Both the position numbers and the translations under genes were made by a program. Shown here in pieces: positions 1-6,671 of a stretch of DNA of 9,070 bases. A model generated the notes under the pieces. The model was not told where the DNA came from, made no database searches, and saw only the letters and a program-made list of their open reading frames with translations. The DNA is from Treponema sp. (GTDB lineage Bacteria > Spirochaetota > Spirochaetia > Treponematales > Treponemataceae): assembly GCA_017390125.1 (NCBI GenBank), contig JAFPCT010000145.1:1-9070 (forward strand). Reading direction: 5' to 3'. Each line of letters opens with the position of its first letter. Position 1 is the first letter of the stretch.

Positions 1-97
1 CTACATTCTGCTCCTCAACATCTTTTGCACCGTGAGCAAAAGCAATTGATGCTGCAAAAAACAAAAAAAATACTTTAAGAATACGATTTCTGATCAT
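1..97 (-). CDS. N-terminus of an exported protein (partial, function unknown)
   Basis: Only the first 32 codons are in the window; the gene continues past the left edge. Reading leftward from the ATG at 97, the peptide has a basic start (R3, R5, K8), a hydrophobic core rich in Phe, Leu and Ala (about residues 9-21), then an A-F-A/H-G junction that looks like a signal peptidase I site after residue 21. There is no lipobox Cys in the visible part, so a periplasmic or secreted protein is more likely than a lipoprotein. The mature part starts with a charged stretch containing Lys, Asp and Glu. A Shine-Dalgarno GGAG lies 6 nt before the ATG, and a good promoter lies further upstream. The function cannot be told from this fragment. 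Confidence 0.7.
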   Translation of the reverse strand, partial: MIRNRILKVFFLFFAASIAFAHGAKDVEEQNV

Positions 98-124
98 AAT
101 TGTCTCCGATTTTGTAATATTCCT

Positions 125-153
125 ATTCTAGCAGACAAATAGTATTTAATCAA
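125..153 (-). promoter_or_regulatory. Promoter for the leftward exported-protein gene
   Basis: On the minus strand, TTGATT (153-148) is followed after 17 nt by TAGAAT (130-125). A TGC just before it makes an extended -10. Transcription would begin near 118, leaving a leader of about 20 nt that holds the GGAG ribosome site. This is one of the best promoter matches in the window. Confidence 0.55.
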
Positions 154-198
154 AATTTTTCACATATATTAACGGTCAATTAACACTAAAACTTTAAA

Positions 199-226
199 TT
201 CTTAAAAACAATTATTACCATATAAT
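199..226 (+). promoter_or_regulatory. Putative promoter of the sirtuin gene
   Basis: A perfect -10 hexamer TATAAT lies at 221-226. The -35 is weak: TTCTTA at 199-204 with a 16-nt spacer. A start near 233 would give a leader of only about 9 nt that is almost entirely the Shine-Dalgarno GGAGGA (233-238). Confidence 0.4.
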
Positions 227-241
227 TGAATTGGAGGAAAA

Positions 242-994
242 ATGACTTTTGAGGAACAGATTGCAGAATTGCAGAGAATTTACGATGAGTCTTCTGACAT
301 TGTGTTTTTTGGAGGAGCAGGAGTTTCTACTGAAAGCGGAATTCCTGACTTCAGAAGCCAGGACGGCCTTTATAACCAGCAATGGAACTACCCGCCGGAA
401 ACCATCATAAGCAGAAGTTTTTTTGACCATGATCCAAAGGAGTTTTACCGTTTTTACCGGGCTAAACTCATTATCAAGGATGCAAAACCCAATGCCGCCC
501 ACATCGCCCTTGCAGAAATGGAGGCAGCAGGCAAACTTTCTGCGGTTGTTACACAAAACATTGACGGACTTCACCAGAAGGCAGGAAGCAAAAAAGTATT
601 CGAACTGCACGGAAGCACCCTCCGGAACTACTGCATGAACTGCGGCGAAGAGTACGACATTGAATATATAGAAAAAAGTAAATCTTCCCCGGACACCCTG
701 CCGCACTGCAAAAAGTGCTCTGGTCTTATAAAACCGGATGTAGTCCTTTACGAAGAAAGTCTGAACGATAATGTCGTTGAAGGCGCAATTAAGGCAATAA
801 GCAAGGCAGATACGCTCATAATAGGAGGAACTTCCCTGGTAGTATATCCTGCGGCAGGTTTGATAAGATATTTTTCAGGCAAAAATCTTGTGCTCCTGAA
901 CAAATCTGAAACCAGCTCAGACAGGGATGCAAACCTTGTAATCCACGACAGTATAGGAAAAATTTTAAAAAATTTAAAAATTTGCCCAAATTGA
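242..994 (+). CDS. cobB: Sir2-family NAD-dependent protein deacetylase (sirtuin)
   Basis: Removes acetyl (acyl) groups from lysines of cytoplasmic proteins, using NAD+ and releasing nicotinamide and O-acetyl-ADP-ribose. The 250 residues are normal length for a bacterial sirtuin. Visible family motifs in order are GAGVSTESGIPDFR (25-38, NAD binding), TQNIDGLH (104-111), the catalytic His in LHG (H123), a zinc site C131/C134/C156/C159, and GTSLVVYPAAG near residue 197. In the substrate-pocket segment FYRFYR (68-73) the Tyr of the E. coli CobB Y-x-x-R desuccinylase motif aligns with Y69, but the Arg position is Tyr (Y72). I therefore infer a deacetylase of the class U/NpdA type rather than a desuccinylase. 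The start is supported by GGAGGA 3 nt before the ATG. The symbol is the usual one for bacterial sirtuins. No protein acetyltransferase or acetyl-CoA synthetase is adjacent to suggest a target. Confidence 0.95.
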   Translation: MTFEEQIAELQRIYDESSDIVFFGGAGVSTESGIPDFRSQDGLYNQQWNYPPETIISRSFFDHDPKEFYRFYRAKLIIKDAKPNAAHIALAEMEAAGKLSAVVTQNIDGLHQKAGSKKVFELHGSTLRNYCMNCGEEYDIEYIEKSKSSPDTLPHCKKCSGLIKPDVVLYEESLNDNVVEGAIKAISKADTLIIGGTSLVVYPAAGLIRYFSGKNLVLLNKSETSSDRDANLVIHDSIGKILKNLKICPN

Positions 995-1004
995 TTTTCT
1001 TTCC

Positions 1005-1033
1005 TTGTTTTTTTATTGTTTAATGTGTAAATT
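1005..1033 (+). promoter_or_regulatory. Possible promoter of the small ORF
   Basis: TTGTTT (1005-1010), a 17-nt spacer and TAAATT (1028-1033). Both boxes are imperfect. It lies in the 92-nt gap after the sirtuin stop. No strong terminator follows the sirtuin, so read-through from its promoter is also possible. Confidence 0.25.
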
Positions 1034-1086
1034 CTAAGTAGAGTTTATCCGGTGAGCCTGTCAAGGAATTGCCGAAAGGAGGGTTT

Positions 1087-1269
1087 ATGTTAGAATTTAT
1101 CAAAATGATGGAAGATTTAGCTTCGCTAAATGCTATGATTAAACAGTACAAGGAATATGAAAAAAGTCATAACTTTGTAAGTTCACAGTTTGCCGTTCGA
1201 ATTTCTCAAATGGAAACCCGAAGAAAACAGTTGCAGCGAAAAATGCAGATACTCTACATGGCAATATAA
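1087..1269 (+). CDS. Small 60-residue protein, probably helical/coiled coil; function unknown
   Basis: I do not recognise this protein. It begins at the ATG at 1087, preceded by a near-perfect ribosome site (AAAGGAGG, 1075-1082); an upstream in-frame TTG at 1069 would translate the ribosome site itself and is rejected. The product has no signal peptide, no membrane segment and no cysteines. It is rich in Met, Lys, Gln and Glu with a hydrophobic spacing compatible with one or two amphipathic helices (about 1-28 and 34-58), ending in a strongly basic stretch (RRKQLQRK near 46-53). That suits a small coiled-coil, perhaps a partner or nucleic-acid-associated protein, but this is inference only. 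It lies 92 nt after the sirtuin on the same strand and ends just before a terminator hairpin. Confidence 0.65.
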   Translation: MLEFIKMMEDLASLNAMIKQYKEYEKSHNFVSSQFAVRISQMETRRKQLQRKMQILYMAI

Positions 1270-1280
1270 CTGGAATATAA

Positions 1281-1313
1281 AAAAGCTGCCGGCGGATACG
1301 GCAGTTTTTCTTT
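1281..1313. terminator. Bidirectional Rho-independent terminator
   Basis: CTGCCG (1286-1291) pairs with CGGCAG (1299-1304) around a 7-nt loop. On the plus strand it is followed by TTTTTC and a further T-run (1305 on). On the minus strand the A-run at 1279-1284 reads as a T-tract. It therefore suits both the small plus-strand gene (stop at 1269) and the leftward parAB operon (parB stop at 1315), which converge here. Confidence 0.75.
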
Positions 1314-1314
1314 T

Positions 1315-2274
1315 TTATTCTTTTACGATTACGTTGTACAACCTGTCCAAATCCTGACGGCTGTAATAGTCTATCTGGATTGTACCTTTATCTATCGATC
1401 CCTTAAGAACAACCTTCGTTCCGAATATTTCCATGAACTTCTGCTCGATTGATTCTACATCAGGGTCTTTCTTTTCTGCTTTCTTTTTCTTTGTCTTCTC
1501 ACCGGCAGCTCTTCCGCCGTTATTGTAATCCTGCGCAAGGGACTCCGCCTGTCTTACGTTAAGTCCGCTGCCGACAATCTTACCGAACAGCACATGCTGA
1601 TCGCTGGGATTTGTTACAGAAAGGAGCGCACGGGCGTGTCCTGCTGTGATCTGACCGTCAATCAAAGACTTCTGCATGTCCTCAGGAAGCTTTAAAAGCC
1701 GGAGTGCATTTGTTACGGTGGTACGGTTCTTTCCAACCCGCTGGGCAACTTCCTCATGCTTAAGATCGCCCATCTGCATAAGGTTATAGTAAGCCTTTGC
1801 CTCGTCAATCGGGTTCAGGTCGGCGCGCTGGATATTTTCGATGAGCGCAACTTCAAGTTTTTTAATTTCGTCGTATTTGCGGATCTGCACAGGAACCTTT
1901 GTAAGGCCAGCCATCTTTGCGGCGCGGGTTCGGCGCTCACCGGCAATAATGTAAAAATTCGAGCCTTCATCAGCTTTCTCAATGATGATAGGCTGAACAA
2001 TACCGTGCTCTTTTATTGAGTCGCAGAGCTCCTCAAGTGCCTTTGAATCAAATTCTGTACGTGGCTGCTTTGGGTTCGGAACAAGCAAAGCAGGATCAAT
2101 CCAAAGACCGCCGTTTTCATCAACTTCAATCTCTGACGGAAGATTTGCAGGAGTCTCAACCTTATTTTCAGATGCACCTTTCGTAGATTCCTGAATTTCT
2201 GCTTTTGCAGCGGCACTTCCGCCCATAAGAGCATCAAGTCCAAGACCTAAACCTAAACCACCTTTCTTAGCCAC
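1315..2274 (-). CDS. parB: Chromosome-partitioning protein ParB (Spo0J family)
   Basis: Binds parS sites, loads as a CTP-dependent clamp and works with ParA to segregate and organise the origin region. The 319 residues show the full layout: a GLGLGLGLDALMGG N-terminal tail (6-19, the usual ParB ParA-contact region, here with a GL repeat), the ParB/Srx CTP-binding domain with GERRTRA (112-118) and ENIQR (146-150), a helix-turn-helix (about 171-192) followed by GHAR (212-215), a Lys-rich linker (260-269), and the C-terminal dimerisation domain (about 275-319). The start is GTG at 2274; its reading frame overlaps the parA stop by 8 nt and a GAGGAG ribosome site lies 10 nt upstream inside parA. 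This implies translational coupling. The chain looks intact and chromosomal in type. Confidence 0.96.
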   Translation of the reverse strand: MAKKGGLGLGLGLDALMGGSAAAKAEIQESTKGASENKVETPANLPSEIEVDENGGLWIDPALLVPNPKQPRTEFDSKALEELCDSIKEHGIVQPIIIEKADEGSNFYIIAGERRTRAAKMAGLTKVPVQIRKYDEIKKLEVALIENIQRADLNPIDEAKAYYNLMQMGDLKHEEVAQRVGKNRTTVTNALRLLKLPEDMQKSLIDGQITAGHARALLSVTNPSDQHVLFGKIVGSGLNVRQAESLAQDYNNGGRAAGEKTKKKKAEKKDPDVESIEQKFMEIFGTKVVLKGSIDKGTIQIDYYSRQDLDRLYNVIVKE

Positions 2275-3022
2275 GATTTATAATCTCCTCTGCAAGTTTT
2301 GCATAACTTTTTGCACCAGTACACTGAGGATCATAATTGCAGATCGGAAGTCCTCGTGAAGGCGCTTCGGAAAGGCGTACATTTCGAGGAATGATTGTGT
2401 TGTAAACAACATCCTTGAAGTATGTCTTTACCTGCATGACAACATCCTGTGCAAGACGGGTTCTGGAATCATACATGGTGAAGAAAATTCCACCGATTAC
2501 AAGATTTGGATTTATGCTTGCCTGAACTTTATTTACTGATTTCAAGAGAAGGGTAATACCTTCAAGCGCAAAATATTCGCACTGCATCGGAACAAGAACG
2601 GAATCTGCGGCGGCAAGACCGTTCAAAGTAAGAAGTCCGAGTGACGGCGGACAGTCGATCAAAATGTAATCATAAACAAGTTTCAGAGGATCAAGGACTT
2701 TTTTAAGGAAGAACTCGCGGTTTTCCTGCTCAACAAGTTCTATTGCCGCACCAGACAAATCAATGGAAGCACTGATTGCGTCCAATCCTTTGACTGAAGT
2801 GTGCTTAATGGCCTCGTCAGCAGAAACCTGTCCTGCAATCAACTCGTAAATAGTCGGCTTGTCTTTTGAAACCCCGACACCGCTGGACATATTCCCCTGT
2901 GAGTCAAAATCTACCAGAAGAACTTTTTTACCGGCCAAAGCAATATAAGCGCCGATATTGATACAAGAAGTTGTTTTACCAACTCCACCTTTCTGGTTTA
3001 CAAATACGATACATTTACCCAT
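2267..3022 (-). CDS. parA: Chromosome-partitioning ATPase ParA (Soj family)
   Basis: A MinD/ParA-type ATPase that binds the nucleoid as an ATP dimer and moves ParB-parS complexes. Its 251 residues are typical of chromosomal Soj. The deviant Walker A KGGVGKTT spans 11-18, with signature Lys K11 and K16. Walker A' is LLVDFDSQGN (35-44, D38 and D40), and the Walker B-like ILIDCPPS lies near 120. There is no N-terminal DNA-binding extension, which argues against a type Ia plasmid ParA. It is the first gene of a parA-parB operon and overlaps parB by 8 nt. The start chosen (ATG at 3022) is the conserved one just before the Walker motif. The sequence before it is A/T-rich with no convincing Shine-Dalgarno, which is odd beside the strong sites elsewhere in the window. 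Confidence 0.96.
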   Translation of the reverse strand: MGKCIVFVNQKGGVGKTTSCINIGAYIALAGKKVLLVDFDSQGNMSSGVGVSKDKPTIYELIAGQVSADEAIKHTSVKGLDAISASIDLSGAAIELVEQENREFFLKKVLDPLKLVYDYILIDCPPSLGLLTLNGLAAADSVLVPMQCEYFALEGITLLLKSVNKVQASINPNLVIGGIFFTMYDSRTRLAQDVVMQVKTYFKDVVYNTIIPRNVRLSEAPSRGLPICNYDPQCTGAKSYAKLAEEIINRG

Positions 3023-3029
3023 AACTTTA

Positions 3030-3060
3030 AATATATCAATTTTTTTTAGTTTGGTATACT
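3030..3060. promoter_or_regulatory. Divergent promoter region between parA and the methyltransferase
   Basis: The 49-nt gap between the two start codons holds a plus-strand extended -10, TGG-TATACT (3052-3060), and a minus-strand TATATT (3035-3030). Neither has a clear -35. Starts predicted 7 nt downstream fall about 5 nt before the methyltransferase ATG and about 1 nt before the parA ATG. Both promoters are therefore crowded against the coding regions and would compete for space. Confidence 0.4.
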
Positions 3061-3071
3061 CTGAAAGTGCT

Positions 3072-4217
3072 ATGATTATTTCTGTAACCCTTTCAAAACC
3101 AGTAAAAAATATCGAAGAAATTCTCGGACGCCCATATCAGCGCATAAAAATCAGGGCGGCAAACAATTCAAACAGTACAAGCTACATGACCGAGCTGTTT
3201 ACACAGAAACAGGCTTTTCACGAACAGAAAAGCGAGCAGGAACTGAATGACTTTATTGAAAAGCACGCCGGCACCACTTTCAAAAACTGCGTGATCCGCA
3301 CGGAAAGCGAAGAAATTACGATTCTCGGAAACAAAAAAGGTGAGAAGACCAGACTGGTAAAAAAAATCGATTCGACGCCGAAAGTTCAGAACATAACCTG
3401 GAACCGCAAAAAAAATTATCTGATTCAGGAAGGAAAAGCCGTACCGTTCCTTGTTCTTCTTGGCGTTATGACTCCGGAAGGCCGGGTTATAAATTCAAAA
3501 TATGACAAATTCCGCCAGATAAACCGGTTCCTTGAATTTCTAAATGACATTCTGCCGGAAGTCATGAAGAAAGTTCAGGACAGGCCTCTCAGGATCGCTG
3601 ATTTTGGCTGCGGAAAATCTTACCTTACTTTTGCAGTACATTATTTCCTTACAGAAATAAAAAAAATTGACGTAGAAATTACCGGACTGGATTTGAAGAA
3701 AGAAGTAATTGACTGGTGCAATAAAATTACCGGTGAACTTGGACTGAAAGGGCTTAACTTTGCCATTGGAAACATTGAAAAATATTCCCACAAAAATGCC
3801 CCGGACATCATGATTACCCTTCATGCCTGCGATACAGCAACTGACTACGCCCTGGACTATGCCGTAAAGCACGGTTCAACGGCAATTCTGAGCGTTCCAT
3901 GCTGTCAGCATGAAATAAACCAGCAGACAGACAAAAACAAGGCAGAGGAAGTTTTCCGTCCGCTTTTAAAATACGGCATCATAAAGGAAAGATTCTCTGC
4001 ACTTGTCACTGACGCCCTCAGGGCAGAATTTCTTGAAAAACAGGGATATTCCGTTCAGCTTTTGGAATTCATAGACATGGAGCACACGCCTAAAAACATT
4101 TTGATCCGTGCGGTTAAAACAAAAGAAGCAGGAATTTCAGGTGGAAAAACTGATGATGCAGAAAAACTCATTTCCGCATTACAAGTTTCGCCGACCATAA
4201 AAACCCTGCTTTCATAA
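3072..4217 (+). CDS. Class I SAM-dependent methyltransferase (Methyltransf_32/METTL25-like)
   Basis: A predicted cytoplasmic methyltransferase of unknown substrate. The 381-residue chain has a poorly known N-terminal half (1-170) and a C-terminal Rossmann methyltransferase domain. SAM-binding motif I is DFGCGKSYLT (177-186) and the acidic end of strand 2 is GLDLKK (205-210). HACDTATDYAL (251-261) is followed by SVPCCQHE (274-281), the paired-Cys motif of the Methyltransf_32 family that includes eukaryotic METTL25-type proteins. An RNA or protein substrate is possible but not shown. I start it at the ATG at 3072, because extending the frame further upstream would only read the antisense of the parA Walker region. 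No Shine-Dalgarno is evident. The last 30 residues look like a variable tail. It converges on the HAD gene with a 10-nt gap. Confidence 0.85.
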   Translation: MIISVTLSKPVKNIEEILGRPYQRIKIRAANNSNSTSYMTELFTQKQAFHEQKSEQELNDFIEKHAGTTFKNCVIRTESEEITILGNKKGEKTRLVKKIDSTPKVQNITWNRKKNYLIQEGKAVPFLVLLGVMTPEGRVINSKYDKFRQINRFLEFLNDILPEVMKKVQDRPLRIADFGCGKSYLTFAVHYFLTEIKKIDVEITGLDLKKEVIDWCNKITGELGLKGLNFAIGNIEKYSHKNAPDIMITLHACDTATDYALDYAVKHGSTAILSVPCCQHEINQQTDKNKAEEVFRPLLKYGIIKERFSALVTDALRAEFLEKQGYSVQLLEFIDMEHTPKNILIRAVKTKEAGISGGKTDDAEKLISALQVSPTIKTLLS

Positions 4218-4227
4218 TAAAAGAAAA

Positions 4228-5061
4228 TTAAAGCACAAATTCTTCCAGGAAGTCGGCAATTCCATCATGGTTATTGTCCGCTCTGGTTACGAATTTGCAG
4301 ATGTCCTTTATATAATCCAAACCGTTTTGCATCGCAACGCCGTATTCACATTCCCGCAGCATGGACTCATCGTTCATGCTGTCTCCGAATGCCATAGTCT
4401 GACTGTGAGGAATGCCCAGCATATCTGCAAGCCTCAGGATTGCGGCTCCCTTTCCCACGCCGTGGCTCATAACTTCCAGAAAATACGGCTTTGAGATGAA
4501 TACGTCGGCCCTTCCCTCAAGCTTCTGGCAGAGGAAGTCCTTAAGCTCCTTTACTTTTTCAGGCTCAGAAGGAACCAGCATTTTCGGGAAGCCGCCGTCA
4601 AGGAATTTCTCGAAATCTGGCACAACCTTAAAATTCAAGTCGCAAAGTTTTGCGTCCATGCGGGCCCAGTCAGAATCTTCCCAAGAGTAGATGGTAGCCG
4701 GATCATAAACTATGCAGGGCATTCCCCGCTTTTTTGATTCGGCGTACACATACTTCAGAATGTCATTATCAAGCCGATGACTGTAAATCTGGCGGCGCAG
4801 GTGAAGGTCAAAAATTGTAGCCCCGTTGAAGGCTATAAGATAGCGTCCCTGGGGAGTTCCCGCAATGTTCAAGGCACGGACATAAGGCAGAATTCCGTTT
4901 TCTGCACGGCCGGAACACAAAACAATGAAGATTCCCTTGGCAGCGGCAGCCTGAATTGCGGCAAGAGTCCTAGGGGAAACTTTTTTTTCATCGTTCAAAA
5001 GGGTGTCATCAAGATCAAAAGCAATGATCTTTACATCTAAATGTTTTTCTGGAATCTTCAT
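4228..5061 (-). CDS. Cof-type HAD-superfamily phosphatase
   Basis: A predicted cytoplasmic Mg-dependent hydrolase that removes phosphate from sugar phosphates, nucleotides or cofactors; substrates in this subfamily are broad and cannot be read from sequence. Counting from the ATG at 5061, the protein has 277 residues, normal for the Cof/IIB group. Motif I is DLDDT (16-20, nucleophile D16 and acid D18). Motif II is the Ser of CSGR (S50). The Cof-type alpha/beta cap lies at about 85-195. The motif III Lys is in HGVGKG (K204) and motif IV is GDSMND (226-231). Starts at GTG 5067 or TTG 5073 are also open and none has a clear ribosome site; 5061 fits the family length best. It begins 27 nt after the ammonia-lyase stop and is probably co-transcribed with it. 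Its stop is 10 nt from the convergent methyltransferase stop. Confidence 0.9.
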   Translation of the reverse strand: MKIPEKHLDVKIIAFDLDDTLLNDEKKVSPRTLAAIQAAAAKGIFIVLCSGRAENGILPYVRALNIAGTPQGRYLIAFNGATIFDLHLRRQIYSHRLDNDILKYVYAESKKRGMPCIVYDPATIYSWEDSDWARMDAKLCDLNFKVVPDFEKFLDGGFPKMLVPSEPEKVKELKDFLCQKLEGRADVFISKPYFLEVMSHGVGKGAAILRLADMLGIPHSQTMAFGDSMNDESMLRECEYGVAMQNGLDYIKDICKFVTRADNNHDGIADFLEEFVL

Positions 5062-5088
5062 TCTCACACTCAAAAAATAAGATACGGA

Positions 5089-6663
5089 TTAAGCAAACAA
5101 ATCTGTCTGCTTGAGCCATTCAGCAACTGCAGTCGCTTCTTTGTCCAGCTCGCGGTCATCTTCCACAAAAGCGCTCATTTTGCGAACTTCATCATGAACT
5201 TTCTTTGTGAACGGAGCAAAATCTTCATAGCCGGCAAGATCAACAGCCTGCATTGCGGCAAGGAGATGTGTGGCAAACTGAAGGAACACCAGATCAATCT
5301 GCTCTGCAAATTTTCTGGCAGAAATTGTTCCCATGCTGACCTTATCCTGATTAAGGGCTTCTGTAGGAGCGCTTGTAAGTGATACAGGGAAGCAGTATGT
5401 TGCAACTTCTCCGCGGATTGCAGAAATAGTAATCTGAGCTGCCTTAAAGCCGAGACGCAGACCAGCACGAGGATGATCAGCAGGAGTGAACGGGATAAGG
5501 TTTTCTGTAAGCCCGTTGAATTTTCCGTCGATTATTACTTCTGCCTGCTTGTCGCTCAAATCTGCAATGTTTGCAAGAGCTGTACGCATATAGTCACAGG
5601 CAGCGCAGATGTGTCCGCCATAAAAATTTCCTGTGTTGTAAATCTGTCCCACGTCAATGTCTACAAGAGGATTGTCATTGGCGCTGTTCAATTCTTCTGT
5701 GATCCATTCACGGGCAATGCGCAGAGTATCTCTGTAAACTCCGGTAATCTGCGGCGCGCATCGGATAGAATATCTGTCCTGAATTTTGTTCTGCTGGGCA
5801 ACGAATCCCTTTCCTTCCATTTTTTCAATCTGACTTTTCAGGAAGTCTTCGTATTTCCAGACACGTTTTGAGTCAATAATGATGTTGTGAACATAAACAG
5901 CAGATTCCATCTGTCCGCGGTGATTCTTTATCTGGCTTACTTTTGTAATGAACGGAGTGTCCTTTCCGCGGGTAATTTCAGAAGTTACGGCCGTAAGGAA
6001 GTCCGAAATATTTGCAAGCCGTTCTGCTTTTTTCCATGCCAGAGATGCTACTGCCGTCATTACGGAAGTTCCGTTCATGAGGGCAAGTCCTTCTTTCGCT
6101 TCAATCGGAAGAGGCTCAATTCCTTCTGCCTTGAACGCTTCTGCAGCCGGAACAACTTTTCCTTTGTAGTAAACGTCACGTTTTCCCATGATTATAGCGG
6201 CAAGGTAGGAAAGCGGAGTAAGGTCGCCGGATGCTCCTACAGAACCAAGCTGCGGGATTACAGGAATGATGTCCTTGTTAAGGAGCGTTACGAGCATTTT
6301 TGCAAGGGCAGGACGAATGGCACTGTGTCCGCCTTTTACGTTTCCGTTCAGACGGGCAAGAACAACGGCACGTCCAGTCTCACGGTTGAACTTTGGTCCA
6401 AGTCCGATTCCGTGATAAGTACAAATCGTCCGCTGAAGCTCACCGGCCTTATCAACGCTTATCTGATTATGACAGCTATCACCAAAATCTGTTGTTACAC
6501 CGTATGTAGGCACGCCTGTTGCAATATAATCTTCCAGAAATTTCCTTGATTTTTCCAATGTTTCCCAAAAAGATTTATCTTCCGGAAGACCAACACTTTC
6601 GTTTTTGTATGCAACGTCGCATACGTCTTCTATAGTTAATGTATTACCGTTGATGATTTTCAT
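5089..6663 (-). CDS. HAL/PAL/TAL-family aromatic amino acid ammonia-lyase (HutH-like, MIO enzyme)
   Basis: Eliminates ammonia from an aromatic amino acid (His, Phe or Tyr) to give the corresponding acrylate. The prosthetic MIO group forms from A144-S145-G146 in SVGASGDLTPLSYLA. Other family parts are the catalytic Tyr in YGVTTDFGDS (Y54; usual form YG-x-NTGFG), QDRYSIRCAPQ (295-305), NSANDNPLVD (326-335) and NQDKVSMG (438-445). The 524 residues are full length. Automatic annotation would say histidine ammonia-lyase, but true HutH has Glu before the Asp of that last motif (E-D-H-V-S-M), whereas this protein has Gln (Q439) as in PAL/TAL. The selectivity pair in TYHGIGLG is Y83-H84, neither the Ser-His of HAL nor the His-Leu of TAL. 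No hutU, hutI or hutG is adjacent. The YHG-x-GLG and GDS patterns recall lyases of aryl polyene clusters. The HAD gene follows by 27 nt. Confidence 0.9.
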   Translation of the reverse strand: MKIINGNTLTIEDVCDVAYKNESVGLPEDKSFWETLEKSRKFLEDYIATGVPTYGVTTDFGDSCHNQISVDKAGELQRTICTYHGIGLGPKFNRETGRAVVLARLNGNVKGGHSAIRPALAKMLVTLLNKDIIPVIPQLGSVGASGDLTPLSYLAAIIMGKRDVYYKGKVVPAAEAFKAEGIEPLPIEAKEGLALMNGTSVMTAVASLAWKKAERLANISDFLTAVTSEITRGKDTPFITKVSQIKNHRGQMESAVYVHNIIIDSKRVWKYEDFLKSQIEKMEGKGFVAQQNKIQDRYSIRCAPQITGVYRDTLRIAREWITEELNSANDNPLVDIDVGQIYNTGNFYGGHICAACDYMRTALANIADLSDKQAEVIIDGKFNGLTENLIPFTPADHPRAGLRLGFKAAQITISAIRGEVATYCFPVSLTSAPTEALNQDKVSMGTISARKFAEQIDLVFLQFATHLLAAMQAVDLAGYEDFAPFTKKVHDEVRKMSAFVEDDRELDKEATAVAEWLKQTDLFA

Positions 6664-6671
6664 AGAAGTGC

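Noticed and set aside
975..1000. Terminator after the sirtuin (AATTT-GCCC-AAATT with T-rich flank)
   Set aside because: The stem is five A/U pairs overlapping the coding end; too weak to call.
1069..1086. Upstream TTG start for the small ORF
   Set aside because: It would translate through the Shine-Dalgarno sequence itself; the ATG at 1087 is ideally spaced from AAAGGAGG.
1034..1086. Riboswitch in the leader of the small ORF
   Set aside because: The leader is short, and I could not fit it to preQ1, fluoride, guanidine or c-di-GMP consensus elements or find a stable stem.
1315..3022. parS site (CACGTG-centred palindrome) near parAB
   Set aside because: I scanned by eye for TGTTTCACGTGAAACA-like sites and saw none in the window; parS may lie elsewhere.
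1315..3022. parAB as evidence of a plasmid or integrated element
   Set aside because: Both proteins have chromosomal Soj/Spo0J length and layout, and there is no replication, conjugation or integrase gene nearby.
2958..3071. Extended N-terminus of the methyltransferase overlapping parA
   Set aside because: The extra 38 residues are just the antisense of the parA Walker A region; the ATG at 3072 follows a -10-like site and matches where family-like sequence begins.
5062..5073. TTG (5073) or GTG (5067) start for the HAD gene
   Set aside because: Both are possible but neither has a better ribosome site than ATG 5061, and the ATG gives the usual spacing to the DLDDT motif. Not excluded.
5473..6549. 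Long plus-strand open frames opposite the ammonia-lyase
   Set aside because: They are rich in Cys, Phe and Ser, have no ribosome sites and lie exactly antisense to a well-conserved enzyme; shadow frames.
5089..6663. Part of a hut histidine-utilisation operon
   Set aside because: No urocanase, imidazolonepropionase or hutG neighbours, and the Glu typical of HutH is replaced by Gln.
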